From the NCBI GenBank assembly GCA_015064205.1, contig SVSR01000002.1:1-64000 (forward strand): a stretch of DNA of 64,000 bases, given 5' to 3'. Each line of letters opens with the position of its first letter. Position 1 is the first letter of the stretch. The position numbers were made by a program, and so were the translations under genes. The DNA is from Oscillospiraceae bacterium. GTDB taxonomy: Bacteria > Bacillota > Clostridia > Oscillospirales > CAG-272. This document shows positions 19,767 to 29,532 of the stretch, one piece after another. Below the pieces are notes generated by a model. It worked only from the letters and a program-made list of their open reading frames with translations. It had not been told where the DNA came from and made no database searches.

Positions 19767-22085
19767 ATGAGCAAAAAAATTATAACGCTTACGTTATGTT
19801 TAATAATGGCTCTTTCGCTTATGGTAAGCACACACGCCGCGGTGTCAGACGATGATGCGCAGCGTTTGCTTGGTGTGCTCGGTATCATGAATGGAGATGA
19901 AAACGGCAATCTCAATCTTGAAAAAGAGGTAACGAGAGCCGAATTTTCCAAAATGCTTGTAAATGCATCAAGCTACAAGGGCAAAATTTCAAGCGTGGCA
20001 ACCTCGACAGGCTTTTCGGACGTTGCCTCAAGCCACTGGGCCGCGCCGTATATCAGAGTCGCATCAGACAATAAGTGGATATACGGCTATTCAGACGGAA
20101 CTTTTGCTCCGTCAAGCAATATAAAGCTTGAAGAGGCGGCAACAATGCTTTTGCGCCTGCTTGGATACTCCTCAGCCGATATGACGGGCGTATACCCTAA
20201 CGGTCAGCTTGCACTATACGAAGCTCTCGGACTTAACGAGGGGGTTGATGCAAAAAAGGGAAAGTTTGTAACACGCGGCGATTGCCTGGGGCTTTTCGTT
20301 AATCTTATGAATGCAAAAGCTAAAGACGGAAAAGTTTATGCGCAGGCACTGGGATACTCTCTTGGCTCAGACGGCAAAATAGACATACACAAAACCGTAT
20401 CCGACGAAATGAACGGACCGTACGTTATAGAAAAGGGTCTTTCCGATATTCCCGTTGACATTGAAGGCTACATCGTTTATAAAGACAACAAAAGCACTAT
20501 GCCAGCCGCAATAGAAAAATACGATGTAATATACTACTCGGCTAATCTTCGTACAGTCTGGGTATATGACGATGTTGTTACAGGCAAATACGAGTCGGCA
20601 ACACTTTCGGGTTCTGTTCCCTCAAGCGTTACAGTAGGCGGCAAAGCATATTCATTTGAAGACGCTTCAGCCGCAAGCTCTATGTCCGTTTACGGCAAGT
20701 TTAATGAGGACGATATTGTAACGCTCCTTCTCGGCAAGGACGGAAGAATAGTTAAGGTATTAGACGCATCGGAGCACTATAATATTGATTCCGATAATTA
20801 TCTTGAAATTGTTGAAAATACGCTTGAAGGACCTTATATAGTAACGAAAAGCTATGCAGCTCTCGGTCTGCCAAGTAGCGGTATAACCGTTATAAAGAAT
20901 AATCAGGCGGCTAAAATTGACGATATAAAGCCGTATGACGTGGTCTACTATTCATCCGTTGCAAAAACGGCGATGGTATATTCAAAAACTGTAAGCGGCA
21001 CCTATAAGTCGGCATCTCCCTCGCTTGATGCACCGGCTCAGGTAACGGTTGCTTCGGGAACATATACGATTGACAGCACGGATGCTGCAGTAGCGCTCTC
21101 AAGTATTGGCAAGTTTACTCCCGGCGACTTTGTAACGCTCATTCTCGGAAGAGGCGACAAGGTCGTAGGTGTTGTCCCCATGAGCGAATTTGCAAACAAC
21201 GTATACGGTATAGTGCTCGGTGTATCAAGCGAGCTTTATACTGATGCAGGCGGTCAAAGCTACAGCGCAAGAACGGTTTCGCTTATGACAACTGAGGGCG
21301 AAAATATGTCTGTTGAGGGGGTACTTAACACCCTCTCAGCAGGCGATGTTGTAAGAGTAAATTATGAAGACTGTGTAAGTGTTGAAAGAATGACTCTTCG
21401 TTCTGTAAAGGGCGAGGTAAGTGAGAACTCTATTGGCGAGCTTGAGCTTGCAAGCACGGTTAACGTGCTTGATACGGACATGTACGGCAAAAATCCATAT
21501 CCGCTTTTTTTCAGCCGACTGACCGGAGTTAAACTCAAGGATGGCGACGTTAAGTATTACGCCGTTAATTCCCAGGGGAAAATCACAGACCTTATCCTCA
21601 GTGATTTTTCAGGCGATAGCTATAAATACGGCATTATGATAAGCGCCGACAGCTCGCAGAGCTTCGTGTCAGATAAAGAGGATTTTGATTATTCCGACGT
21701 TGTAACAAATAATTACGTATACAAATATCAAACAGGCATACAGTCAACGCAAATAACAACTCTGACCCAGTTTACCTCATCAACAGGACCGTGTGTTTTT
21801 AAGTATAACGGCAACAGCTTAGAACAGATTAAAATGCTGCGCAGTCTTCCCGGTATAGATACATACACTCCCTTTGGTATTCTTTTTGCCGGAGAGTTTT
21901 ATCTATACTCAGACGATATTACCGTATATACACCAAACACAAACAAAAAATCCGATCTGAAATACAGTGTTATGCCGCTTTACGAGCTTACCGAAAATAT
22001 AGAGTCATACAATATCAGGGCATACTTCGATAACGCTCCGGAAAACGGAGGAAGAGTAAGAATAATTATCGCAACAAAAAAATAA
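19767..22085 (+). CDS. Secreted S-layer-homology (SLH) domain protein
   Basis: Signal peptide; SLH-like FSDVASSHWAAPYIRVASDNKWIYGYSDGTFAPSSNIKLEEAATMLLRLLGY; internal duplicated ~120-aa module. Confidence 0.85.
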   Translation: MSKKIITLTLCLIMALSLMVSTHAAVSDDDAQRLLGVLGIMNGDENGNLNLEKEVTRAEFSKMLVNASSYKGKISSVATSTGFSDVASSHWAAPYIRVASDNKWIYGYSDGTFAPSSNIKLEEAATMLLRLLGYSSADMTGVYPNGQLALYEALGLNEGVDAKKGKFVTRGDCLGLFVNLMNAKAKDGKVYAQALGYSLGSDGKIDIHKTVSDEMNGPYVIEKGLSDIPVDIEGYIVYKDNKSTMPAAIEKYDVIYYSANLRTVWVYDDVVTGKYESATLSGSVPSSVTVGGKAYSFEDASAASSMSVYGKFNEDDIVTLLLGKDGRIVKVLDASEHYNIDSDNYLEIVENTLEGPYIVTKSYAALGLPSSGITVIKNNQAAKIDDIKPYDVVYYSSVAKTAMVYSKTVSGTYKSASPSLDAPAQVTVASGTYTIDSTDAAVALSSIGKFTPGDFVTLILGRGDKVVGVVPMSEFANNVYGIVLGVSSELYTDAGGQSYSARTVSLMTTEGENMSVEGVLNTLSAGDVVRVNYEDCVSVERMTLRSVKGEVSENSIGELELASTVNVLDTDMYGKNPYPLFFSRLTGVKLKDGDVKYYAVNSQGKITDLILSDFSGDSYKYGIMISADSSQSFVSDKEDFDYSDVVTNNYVYKYQTGIQSTQITTLTQFTSSTGPCVFKYNGNSLEQIKMLRSLPGIDTYTPFGILFAGEFYLYSDDITVYTPNTNKKSDLKYSVMPLYELTENIESYNIRAYFDNAPENGGRVRIIIATKK

Positions 22086-22088
22086 ACT

Positions 22089-22117
22089 TCGGCACAGGGT
22101 AACACCTGTGCCTTTTT
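22089..22117 (+). terminator. Terminator
   Basis: ggcacagggtaacacctgtgccttttttg. Confidence 0.9.
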
Positions 22118-22179
22118 TGTATAAATAAGCTTCCCGGATCTGACAAATATGCCAAAACTGTTGATCTCTATACTCGCTA

Positions 22180-22208
22180 TTGAATTTTGTGTTTTTTGTT
22201 GGTATAAT
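22180..22208 (+). promoter_or_regulatory. SigA-type promoter upstream of YgiQ-family gene
   Basis: TTGAAT, 17-nt spacer, TATAAT. Confidence 0.7.
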
Positions 22209-22268
22209 ATACATTAGATAATGTTACTTCAGAAAGGGATACGGGGAAATACCCGTTTGTATACACAC

Positions 22269-24206
22269 ATGGCTGATTCTGCAATAAAACAAGGCTTTTT
22301 GCCCTTATGCCGCGCCGATATGGACGAGTGCGGTTGGGACAGGCCCGATTTCGTATACGTTACGGGGGATGCGTACGTTGACCACCCTAGCTTTGGTACG
22401 GCTATAATATCCCGCGTGCTTGAAAACGCCGGTTACAGAATTGCCATACTCGCCCAACCCGATTATAAAAGCGCCGACGCGTTCAGAGAATATCCGCGCC
22501 CCAGGCTTGGTTTTTTAGTCAGCGCCGGCAACATTGACTCTATGGTGGCGCACTACACGGTATCAAAGAAAAAGCGCAACTACGATTATTATTCGCCCGG
22601 CGGTATCATGGGCAAGCGACCCGACCGTGCGGTTATTGTTTACTGCAACCGCATACGAGAGGCGTTTGGCGACGTGCCGATACTCATCGGCGGTCTTGAA
22701 GCATCTCTGCGCCGTCACGCACACTATGATTATTGGGACAACAAGGTGCGCCGCAGTATCCTCGTTGATTCACGCGCCGACATTCTTACCTATGGAATGG
22801 GCGAAAACATAATACTTCGAATCGCCGCGCTTCTTGACAAGGGTGTTCCCGTTAAGAAGATCCGCGACGTACGCGGCTCCGTTTACCTTGCAAAAAAAGG
22901 CGAGCGCGTACATTTTGATGTTGCGGGCGAGTTTGATTACAATGACCTTAAAAGCTCAAAGGAAGCTTATGCAAAGGCTTTTGGAGTTCAGTATAAAAAC
23001 ACAGATGCTGTAAGTGGTAAGGCGATAATTGAATATTACGACGATAAGCAACTCGTTGCAAATCCGCCCATGCCGCCGCTTGAGAGGGAGGAGCTTGACC
23101 GTGTGTATGCGCTGCCTTATACACGCCGTGTTCACCCCTCATACGATGCTCTCGGCTCGGTTCCCGGAATAAATGAGGTGAAATTTTCGATAACGCATAC
23201 GCGCGGCTGCTTCGGCGCGTGCAATTTCTGCGCTATCGCGTATCATCAGGGCAGAACTGTACGCTCGCGCAGTATAGATTCTGTTTTAAGGGAAGCTGAA
23301 ATTATAACACAAATGCCCGATTTCAAGGGATATATACACGACGTTGGCGGACCTACTGCAAACTTCAGATACCCGTCGTGTGAAAAGCAGTTAAAGGACG
23401 GCGTTTGCTCTAACAGAAAATGCCTTGCGCCAAAGCCCTGCAAAAATCTCGAGGTTGACCACAGCGAATATATCGAACTCTTAAAGCGAATTGAGGCTCT
23501 GCCGCGCGTTAAAAGGGTGTTTATCCGCTCAGGTATACGCTTTGACTACGTTATGTACGACAAAAATGAGGAATTTTTCAAGAGGCTCGTATCACATCAT
23601 GTCAGCGGTCAGCTCAAGGTAGCGCCCGAGCATTGCTCCGCAAACGTGCTCTCCTGTATGGGTAAGCCCGATATCAGCGTATACGAAGCGTTCCGCAAGC
23701 GCTTTTTCGAGCTTACCAAAAGCTTTAATCTTGAGCAGTACCTTGTACCGTATCTTATGTCGAGCCATCCCGGCAGCCGTCTTGAAGATGCCGTTGAGCT
23801 GGCGCTTTATTTAAAGAGCATCGGCATGAAGCCCGAGCAGGTTCAGGACTTTTATCCGACTCCCGGAACGGCATCAACCGTAATGTTCTATACGGGCATC
23901 GATCCTATAAGCGGCAAAAAGATATACGTTTCAAGTGACTATGAACAAAAGAAGATGCAGCGCGCGCTTTTGCAGTACACGAAAAGCGAAAACGCCGAGC
24001 TTGTCAGACATGCGCTAAGAAAATGCCACAGAGAAGACCTTATCGGATACTCTAAGGACTGTCTTGTACGCCCCGGGTACACGAAAGCTTTGACAAATCC
24101 TGCAAGCGACAAGGGCAAAACCAAAGCGGGCAAACGGACATCAGATACAACAAAGCGCAAAAGCAAGGCAACAATTGTTAAAAACAAAAGCAAAAAGAAG
24201 CGCTAA
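22269..24206 (+). CDS. YgiQ family (UPF0313) radical SAM protein
   Basis: TRGCFGACNFCAIAYHQGR (CxxxCxxC), LIGGLEASLRRHAHYDYWD; exact start uncertain (22221 by ORF track, 22269 by protein family N-terminus). Confidence 0.92.
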   Translation: MADSAIKQGFLPLCRADMDECGWDRPDFVYVTGDAYVDHPSFGTAIISRVLENAGYRIAILAQPDYKSADAFREYPRPRLGFLVSAGNIDSMVAHYTVSKKKRNYDYYSPGGIMGKRPDRAVIVYCNRIREAFGDVPILIGGLEASLRRHAHYDYWDNKVRRSILVDSRADILTYGMGENIILRIAALLDKGVPVKKIRDVRGSVYLAKKGERVHFDVAGEFDYNDLKSSKEAYAKAFGVQYKNTDAVSGKAIIEYYDDKQLVANPPMPPLEREELDRVYALPYTRRVHPSYDALGSVPGINEVKFSITHTRGCFGACNFCAIAYHQGRTVRSRSIDSVLREAEIITQMPDFKGYIHDVGGPTANFRYPSCEKQLKDGVCSNRKCLAPKPCKNLEVDHSEYIELLKRIEALPRVKRVFIRSGIRFDYVMYDKNEEFFKRLVSHHVSGQLKVAPEHCSANVLSCMGKPDISVYEAFRKRFFELTKSFNLEQYLVPYLMSSHPGSRLEDAVELALYLKSIGMKPEQVQDFYPTPGTASTVMFYTGIDPISGKKIYVSSDYEQKKMQRALLQYTKSENAELVRHALRKCHREDLIGYSKDCLVRPGYTKALTNPASDKGKTKAGKRTSDTTKRKSKATIVKNKSKKKR

Positions 24207-24319
24207 TCTTACAATTATATTACAAAAACATCAAATTTCTTGATATTGTGTGCCACTTTGGTGTATCCTAAGAATAGGAAAATTTATCTAAGCCGTGAGC
24301 GGCAGAATGGAGGACCACA

Positions 24320-24574
24320 ATGCAATCAAGCGATACGATCACCTTTAAACTTCACGATGACCGTGAGGGTGAGATCAAGGAAATTCTACTCCAGGTTTAC
24401 GCGGCGCTCAGCGAAAAAGGCTACAACCCCACAAACCAGATAGTCGGCTATATTCTTTCTGAGGACCCGACGTATATCACAAACCATAACAACGCACGCA
24501 GTCTTATTCGCCGCATCGACCGCGACGATCTTCTTAATATGATGCTCAAAAACTATCTTGGGCTTTCAAAATAA
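24320..24574 (+). CDS. ireB: IreB family regulatory phosphoprotein (UPF0297)
   Basis: [56 protein letters not shown]. Confidence 0.92.
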   Translation: MQSSDTITFKLHDDREGEIKEILLQVYAALSEKGYNPTNQIVGYILSEDPTYITNHNNARSLIRRIDRDDLLNMMLKNYLGLSK

Positions 24575-24588
24575 GGTTTGATTTTCCA

Positions 24589-25512
24589 ATGATTATTTGT
24601 AATATTTACGATAAAGAGGCAGATGTATCAGGCACATCCTCATGTGTTATTGCTCTTGGCAATTTTGACGGTGTGCACGTTGGTCATACTGCCCTTTTGT
24701 CTAAAACAGTAAAGCTTGCCAAAAAGCTTGGAGCTGTGCCTGCAGTATTTACCTTTTCAAAGCATCCCGAAACGGTGCTCGGTTCAAGAAGCGCGCTTAC
24801 TATAACAACCCTCGCCGAAAAGCTTGAATTGTTTGAGTCTATCGGCATACAGAGAGTTTTTCTTGCAAAATTTGAAGATATAAGAGATTTCACTCCAAAG
24901 CGTTTTGTTGATGAAGTGCTTAAAAACCGCATCGGTGCCGTTATGGCGGTTTGCGGTTACGATTTCAAATTCGGCGTTCGAGGCAGCGGCACGCCCGATG
25001 ATCTCGTTGCTCTTATGAACGGTGACACCGTTGTTATAGACCCGGTCATACGAAGAGGCAGGGCGGTCAGCTCAACGCTGATACGTACGGCAGTTGAAGA
25101 GGGCGACATGGAATATGCAAGAGAGATGCTGGATCGGCCGTTTTTTATTGAGTTTCCCGTTGTTCACGGAAAGGCATTTGGCAGAACGATTGGTATTCCG
25201 ACAATAAATCAGATTTTTCCCGTCGGGCACGTTATCCCGAAGAAAGGGGTATATGCCTGCAAGGTCCTCACGGACTCGGGAGAATACATGGGTGTTGCCA
25301 ACATCGGCCTGCGCCCCACCGTCAAGGACGACAAAGGCATCAACTGCGAAACGCACATTATCGGTTTTTCGGGCTGGCTTTATGAAAAAACGATACGCGT
25401 ATCCTTTTATAAAAGGCTTCGCGATGAAGTGAAGTTTCATTCAACAGAAGAACTTAAGATTCAGATCAAAAATGATATTCAAGATACTTTAAATTATTTC
25501 AACAGGGTGTAA
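24589..25512 (+). CDS. ribF: Bifunctional riboflavin kinase/FAD synthetase
   Basis: ALGNFDGVHVGH, GYDFKFGVRGSG, GKAFGRTIGIPTIN, GVANIGLRPT. Confidence 0.96.
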   Translation: MIICNIYDKEADVSGTSSCVIALGNFDGVHVGHTALLSKTVKLAKKLGAVPAVFTFSKHPETVLGSRSALTITTLAEKLELFESIGIQRVFLAKFEDIRDFTPKRFVDEVLKNRIGAVMAVCGYDFKFGVRGSGTPDDLVALMNGDTVVIDPVIRRGRAVSSTLIRTAVEEGDMEYAREMLDRPFFIEFPVVHGKAFGRTIGIPTINQIFPVGHVIPKKGVYACKVLTDSGEYMGVANIGLRPTVKDDKGINCETHIIGFSGWLYEKTIRVSFYKRLRDEVKFHSTEELKIQIKNDIQDTLNYFNRV

Positions 25513-25558
25513 TTTAATCTGCCCGGGAGGGTGGCACACAGCATCATGGAGAATAAAA

Positions 25559-26863
25559 ATGAAAAGATGTTATATATTTCTGATAACGGCAATACTACTT
25601 GCCGTTATTTCTTCAACAACGATTTATGCCGCAGGCAACGACCTGCCCGATACAACGCTTGCACGCTCGGTCTACGTTTATAATACAGACAGCGGCATAG
25701 CTCTTTTTTCAAAAAATGCACAGGAAGCTATCGCACCTGCCTCCAGCGTTAAGCTCATGACGGCTATACTTGCCTATGAGCATTATCAGAATGATTTTGA
25801 CAAAAAAATAAGCGTGCCAAAGGAAGCAATTGATATAACCGTTGGCAACAACATCGGGCTTGTGCCCGGTGAAGAGGTAAGTGTCCGAGAGCTTCTTATT
25901 GCGCTTATAGCAGGCGGAGCGAACGACGCGGCCAACACATTTGCAATAGAGATTGCAGGAAGTCTTGATGTCTTTTGCGAGCTTATGAACAAAAAAGCCA
26001 AGGAGATCGGCGCGCTTGACACGGTTTATAAGAATGCGAGCGGAATCGATGCGGACGGTATGGTAACTACAGCTAAGGATACCGCGCTTATAACCGCATA
26101 TGCATACAAGCTGTCAGGCTTCAGGGAATATGCTATGATAACGCGCTACGTTATGGACAAGACCAACAAATCTGCCTCACGCGTTATACATAACAGAAAT
26201 TATCTTCTCTCTACCCACATTGAGCCAAGATATTACGATCCCGACGCGATAGGTATGAACTCGGGGTACACACAAGAGGGCGGTTTTTGCACGGTATGCG
26301 CCGCCGAAGAAGACGGACTTACGTATATATTCGTAATTTTAGGCGCTGCCAAGGACGAAAACGGTAACAATTCCTCGTTTAACATGGCAAGCGAGCTTAT
26401 AGACTGGGCTACTTCGAACTATGGATACATAAACGTTCTCGATCCGGGCGAAATAGTATATGAAGTCCCCGTACGGCTTGCAAAAAACGTTGACTACGTT
26501 ATAGTATCGCCGCAAACAAAACTTGAATACTTCCTTCCTCTTGATACGGATATAAAAAACGAAGTATTATACGAGATACACCTTGATGAAAAAGAGCTGA
26601 CCGCCCCCCTTTATGAAGGGCAGGTCGTTGGGAAAATAGACGTTATATATAAATCAGACGTAATAGCAAACGCCGATCTTATTACCAAAAGCAGCGTCAG
26701 CGCAAGCACGTTTCTCAGAATGATTGATTATTTGAAAAATCTATTTAAAAGCAAGCAGGTCAGAGTTGCGCTTATCGTCTTTGCGACACTCTTTATCTCA
26801 TATCTTTTTTTAAGCTACGTTCAATTCAAAAATACGTACAGAAACAGAAATAACAGAAAATAA
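25559..26863 (+). CDS. D-alanyl-D-alanine carboxypeptidase (DacF-like)
   Basis: Signal peptide, PASSVKLMTAILAYE (SxxK), C-terminal TM anchor. Confidence 0.92.
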   Translation: MKRCYIFLITAILLAVISSTTIYAAGNDLPDTTLARSVYVYNTDSGIALFSKNAQEAIAPASSVKLMTAILAYEHYQNDFDKKISVPKEAIDITVGNNIGLVPGEEVSVRELLIALIAGGANDAANTFAIEIAGSLDVFCELMNKKAKEIGALDTVYKNASGIDADGMVTTAKDTALITAYAYKLSGFREYAMITRYVMDKTNKSASRVIHNRNYLLSTHIEPRYYDPDAIGMNSGYTQEGGFCTVCAAEEDGLTYIFVILGAAKDENGNNSSFNMASELIDWATSNYGYINVLDPGEIVYEVPVRLAKNVDYVIVSPQTKLEYFLPLDTDIKNEVLYEIHLDEKELTAPLYEGQVVGKIDVIYKSDVIANADLITKSSVSASTFLRMIDYLKNLFKSKQVRVALIVFATLFISYLFLSYVQFKNTYRNRNNRK

Positions 26864-26867
26864 AAAA

Positions 26868-26898
26868 TATGCCGCACGCCAAAGCGTGCGGCATATTT
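26868..26898. terminator. Bidirectional terminator
   Basis: atgccgcacgccaaagcgtgcggcatattttt. Confidence 0.9.
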
Positions 26899-26899
26899 T

Positions 26900-27874
26900 T
26901 TATCCACGGTCTTTGAATATCGGTTCTTCACCCTCGTCTTCGGGTTCTTCTTCGTAGTACGGGTCTATCATATACTCTTTCACTTTCGGGAAAGCCGCAT
27001 ATGCAGACATGTACGCGCAGGTTGAAAATAGAAATACAAACGGAATTATAACTCCAAGCGGTATAAAAAAGCCAAACACCATTGCCGTTAAAAAGAGCAT
27101 GGCAACTGTTCCAAGCAGCGCCATTATATTGCGCTTGAAGCCAAGAAACGAAAAAATAAGCGCATTTTTAAGTATCTTTACGATCGAAAGGTCAAAGGTG
27201 ACCATTACTATATAGATATAAAAACGCATGAAATAATACAAAACTGCAAGAAACAGGCTAAACCAGAAGAACATATTCATCATAAAATTGCCCGTTGATG
27301 TTGTATAGTAGTAGAAAATAATATCTCCGGCAAGCACTGAAATAAACACCAAATCCAATATTCCAAACAGTATCCCCTGCTTAAAATTACGCTTTATCGC
27401 ATACCAGAAATCGCCCCACATGAATATCGGTTCACCCTTTACCATGTTTCTTAAAATATACGTCGTCCCGACGTTTACAAGTCCGAACGTTACAAATATC
27501 AAAAGCGAAAGACCCCAGAAAATATTCGTTGCAAGCGTTGGAACCGACATATCGCCTCTGAGCCCGAACACTCCGTTTATTGCCGAAAGTACGGGTGAAT
27601 GTGCATCGCCGAGAATTCCGTAAAGCACTGTATAAAGCTTTGTTGCAGGCGCTCTTAAATGTATATTCAGATTCCCGCTGAGCGCAAGAAGCGCAAACAA
27701 AACGGGAAAATTTCCGAGTATCATATAAATATTCACAGTTACAAGCTGAGTGAACTTTCTGAAGTAACTGATAAAAAAGTTCTTCAGCCCTTTAGGCCCC
27801 TCAGGCTCTTTTTTTACGCCCTTACCGTCGGCATAATAATTAAAGAGCTTTATTTCCTTACCGAATATTTTCAT
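26900..27874 (-). CDS. DUF624/YesL-like membrane protein
   Basis: Multi-TM with YesL-like NIYMILGNFPVLF ... YILRNMVKGEPIFMWGDFWYAIKRNFKQG. Confidence 0.75.
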   Translation of the reverse strand: MKIFGKEIKLFNYYADGKGVKKEPEGPKGLKNFFISYFRKFTQLVTVNIYMILGNFPVLFALLALSGNLNIHLRAPATKLYTVLYGILGDAHSPVLSAINGVFGLRGDMSVPTLATNIFWGLSLLIFVTFGLVNVGTTYILRNMVKGEPIFMWGDFWYAIKRNFKQGILFGILDLVFISVLAGDIIFYYYTTSTGNFMMNMFFWFSLFLAVLYYFMRFYIYIVMVTFDLSIVKILKNALIFSFLGFKRNIMALLGTVAMLFLTAMVFGFFIPLGVIIPFVFLFSTCAYMSAYAAFPKVKEYMIDPYYEEEPEDEGEEPIFKDRG

Positions 27875-27903
27875 TTTTTACATCCTTGCCTTTCATACTG
27901 ACC

Positions 27904-28542
27904 CTACATAAAGTTTATAAGAACAAGCGTGAGAATTACAGTTATAAACAAAACTCCTGCAGATATTACAAAATCAAAAAAATAAGCCCTCGAATCGTCG
28001 CGCTTGAATATGTCAGGAAGCCTTACATCTCCCTTTAAGAATTCTGCACTGTAAAAATACGCTCTTATCGCTACCGTTGCATTTATTGATATTATCGCTA
28101 TCTGGCACGCTAAATATATAAGCGATTCAACGAATATACCGGTTTGCCCTGTAAACTCAAGCATACATATTGCAAACGAGCATATCGCCGCTTTATATAC
28201 ACATATCGCCGCGCAAAAGATCGGCGCAAACACAGTGTATCCCATTATAAACACAAGCGCGGGAAAAGCGATCTCATGATAAAATGAAGACATTATAACG
28301 CCAAGCTTATCTGATGCAGAGCCTGCTTCTGCAAACATTCCCCTGAAATAGCTCCCGATAAGAGAATCTGCGTCCATATCAATGCTATCTGCCGATATCC
28401 TATATAATATCACCCCGAGCGCCAGCCCTATAAAAACGAGCATAGCACATACTGCAACTGCCGCTCTTGCCTCTCTTCTGCCTCTGTATGCCCTCATTGT
28501 TCTATATAACGATTCGTCCGTATACATGTCCTCATATTCCAT
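27904..28542 (-). CDS. Membrane protein, possibly SpoIIM-like
   Basis: Multi-TM; topology and Gly/Lys placement resemble SpoIIM; not proven by motif. Confidence 0.4.
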   Translation of the reverse strand: MEYEDMYTDESLYRTMRAYRGRREARAAVAVCAMLVFIGLALGVILYRISADSIDMDADSLIGSYFRGMFAEAGSASDKLGVIMSSFYHEIAFPALVFIMGYTVFAPIFCAAICVYKAAICSFAICMLEFTGQTGIFVESLIYLACQIAIISINATVAIRAYFYSAEFLKGDVRLPDIFKRDDSRAYFFDFVISAGVLFITVILTLVLINFM

Positions 28543-28683
28543 TTTGACTGCCTCCTATATTTTTTCACTCACTTAAATATATGAAAAACAGTCTTTGATA
28601 TAGAACGAAGTATACATTAGTATGATACCACAATTTTTTCTATTCTTCAACATATTTGAAAATAGTTTACAATTTTAACAAAA

Positions 28684-28716
28684 CAAGGTCTGCCGAATAT
28701 TTCCGCAGACCCCGTT
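28684..28716 (-). terminator. Terminator
   Basis: ggtctgc...gcagacc stem, T-run on minus strand side. Confidence 0.65.
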
Positions 28717-28717
28717 T

Positions 28718-29512
28718 TTATTTCTTTATTACGATTACGTGGTTATATGTAAGAATCGGCATGGTTTCCTGCAATTCTTCAAAGCCTTCTTCGCCGTTTT
28801 GAAGATCAAACGATCCCATTGCAAAGTCTGCAATACCCATTCTGAGGCTTGCCTCAAGAGATGAGCCTGAGAGCGGCAGAAGAGTATATGCGCAGCCTAA
28901 ATGTTCGCATATAGCGTCTATAAGCGCAAGGCCGATTCCGCCGGGCATCTCGCGCGACTCATCTTGAGCAAACACGTACGGCACCTGAGAGGGGTCTAAT
29001 ACTACGGTAAAACTACCGTTTGAGCGCTCAGCACTGTCCGCATAGTCATATACGTAGTTTGGATCTTCAAGGTAAGCATTTACGATCTCATCGATCTTAC
29101 CGCTTGCGCTAAGCGCTTCAAGCGCTTTATTTAACATTACGTTATATACTCTCTTACTCTTTACTGTCGAAAAGGTAAGCGTATCCTGTCCAAGCGGCTC
29201 TGAAGCTATCTCTATCTGTGCCCCCTTCTTTATTCTTGTTTTTGCAAGATTTTCATCAACAACCGCACAGTCAATCTCGCCTGCTTCAAGCGCTTTTTCA
29301 AGACCGATATATGACGGGTATTTTATTATCTCGCAACCGCTGTCTGTATATTTGCCTGCAAAAACATCGCTTTTTGTTGATTCGATAACGCCTATTTTAC
29401 GGTTTTTCAGATCATCCTCGCCTTTGATACCCGTGTTATTGGCGGCGCAGGACACAAGGCTTAACACGATAAGCGCAAGACAAACTATAATTGAAACAAC
29501 CTTTATTTTCAT
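28718..29512 (-). CDS. Lipoprotein, periplasmic substrate-binding protein (amino-acid type)
   Basis: VLSLVSCAAN lipobox; LKNRKIGVIESTKSDVFAGKY; SBP_bac_3-like. Confidence 0.82.
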   Translation of the reverse strand: MKIKVVSIIVCLALIVLSLVSCAANNTGIKGEDDLKNRKIGVIESTKSDVFAGKYTDSGCEIIKYPSYIGLEKALEAGEIDCAVVDENLAKTRIKKGAQIEIASEPLGQDTLTFSTVKSKRVYNVMLNKALEALSASGKIDEIVNAYLEDPNYVYDYADSAERSNGSFTVVLDPSQVPYVFAQDESREMPGGIGLALIDAICEHLGCAYTLLPLSGSSLEASLRMGIADFAMGSFDLQNGEEGFEELQETMPILTYNHVIVIKK

Positions 29513-29532
29513 GGCAGGCTGTCACCTCCGAT

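Noticed and set aside
19334-19951. 205-aa minus-strand ORF
   Set aside because: Antisense to the MacB-type permease and SLH gene start; Pro/Ile/Ser-rich shadow ORF
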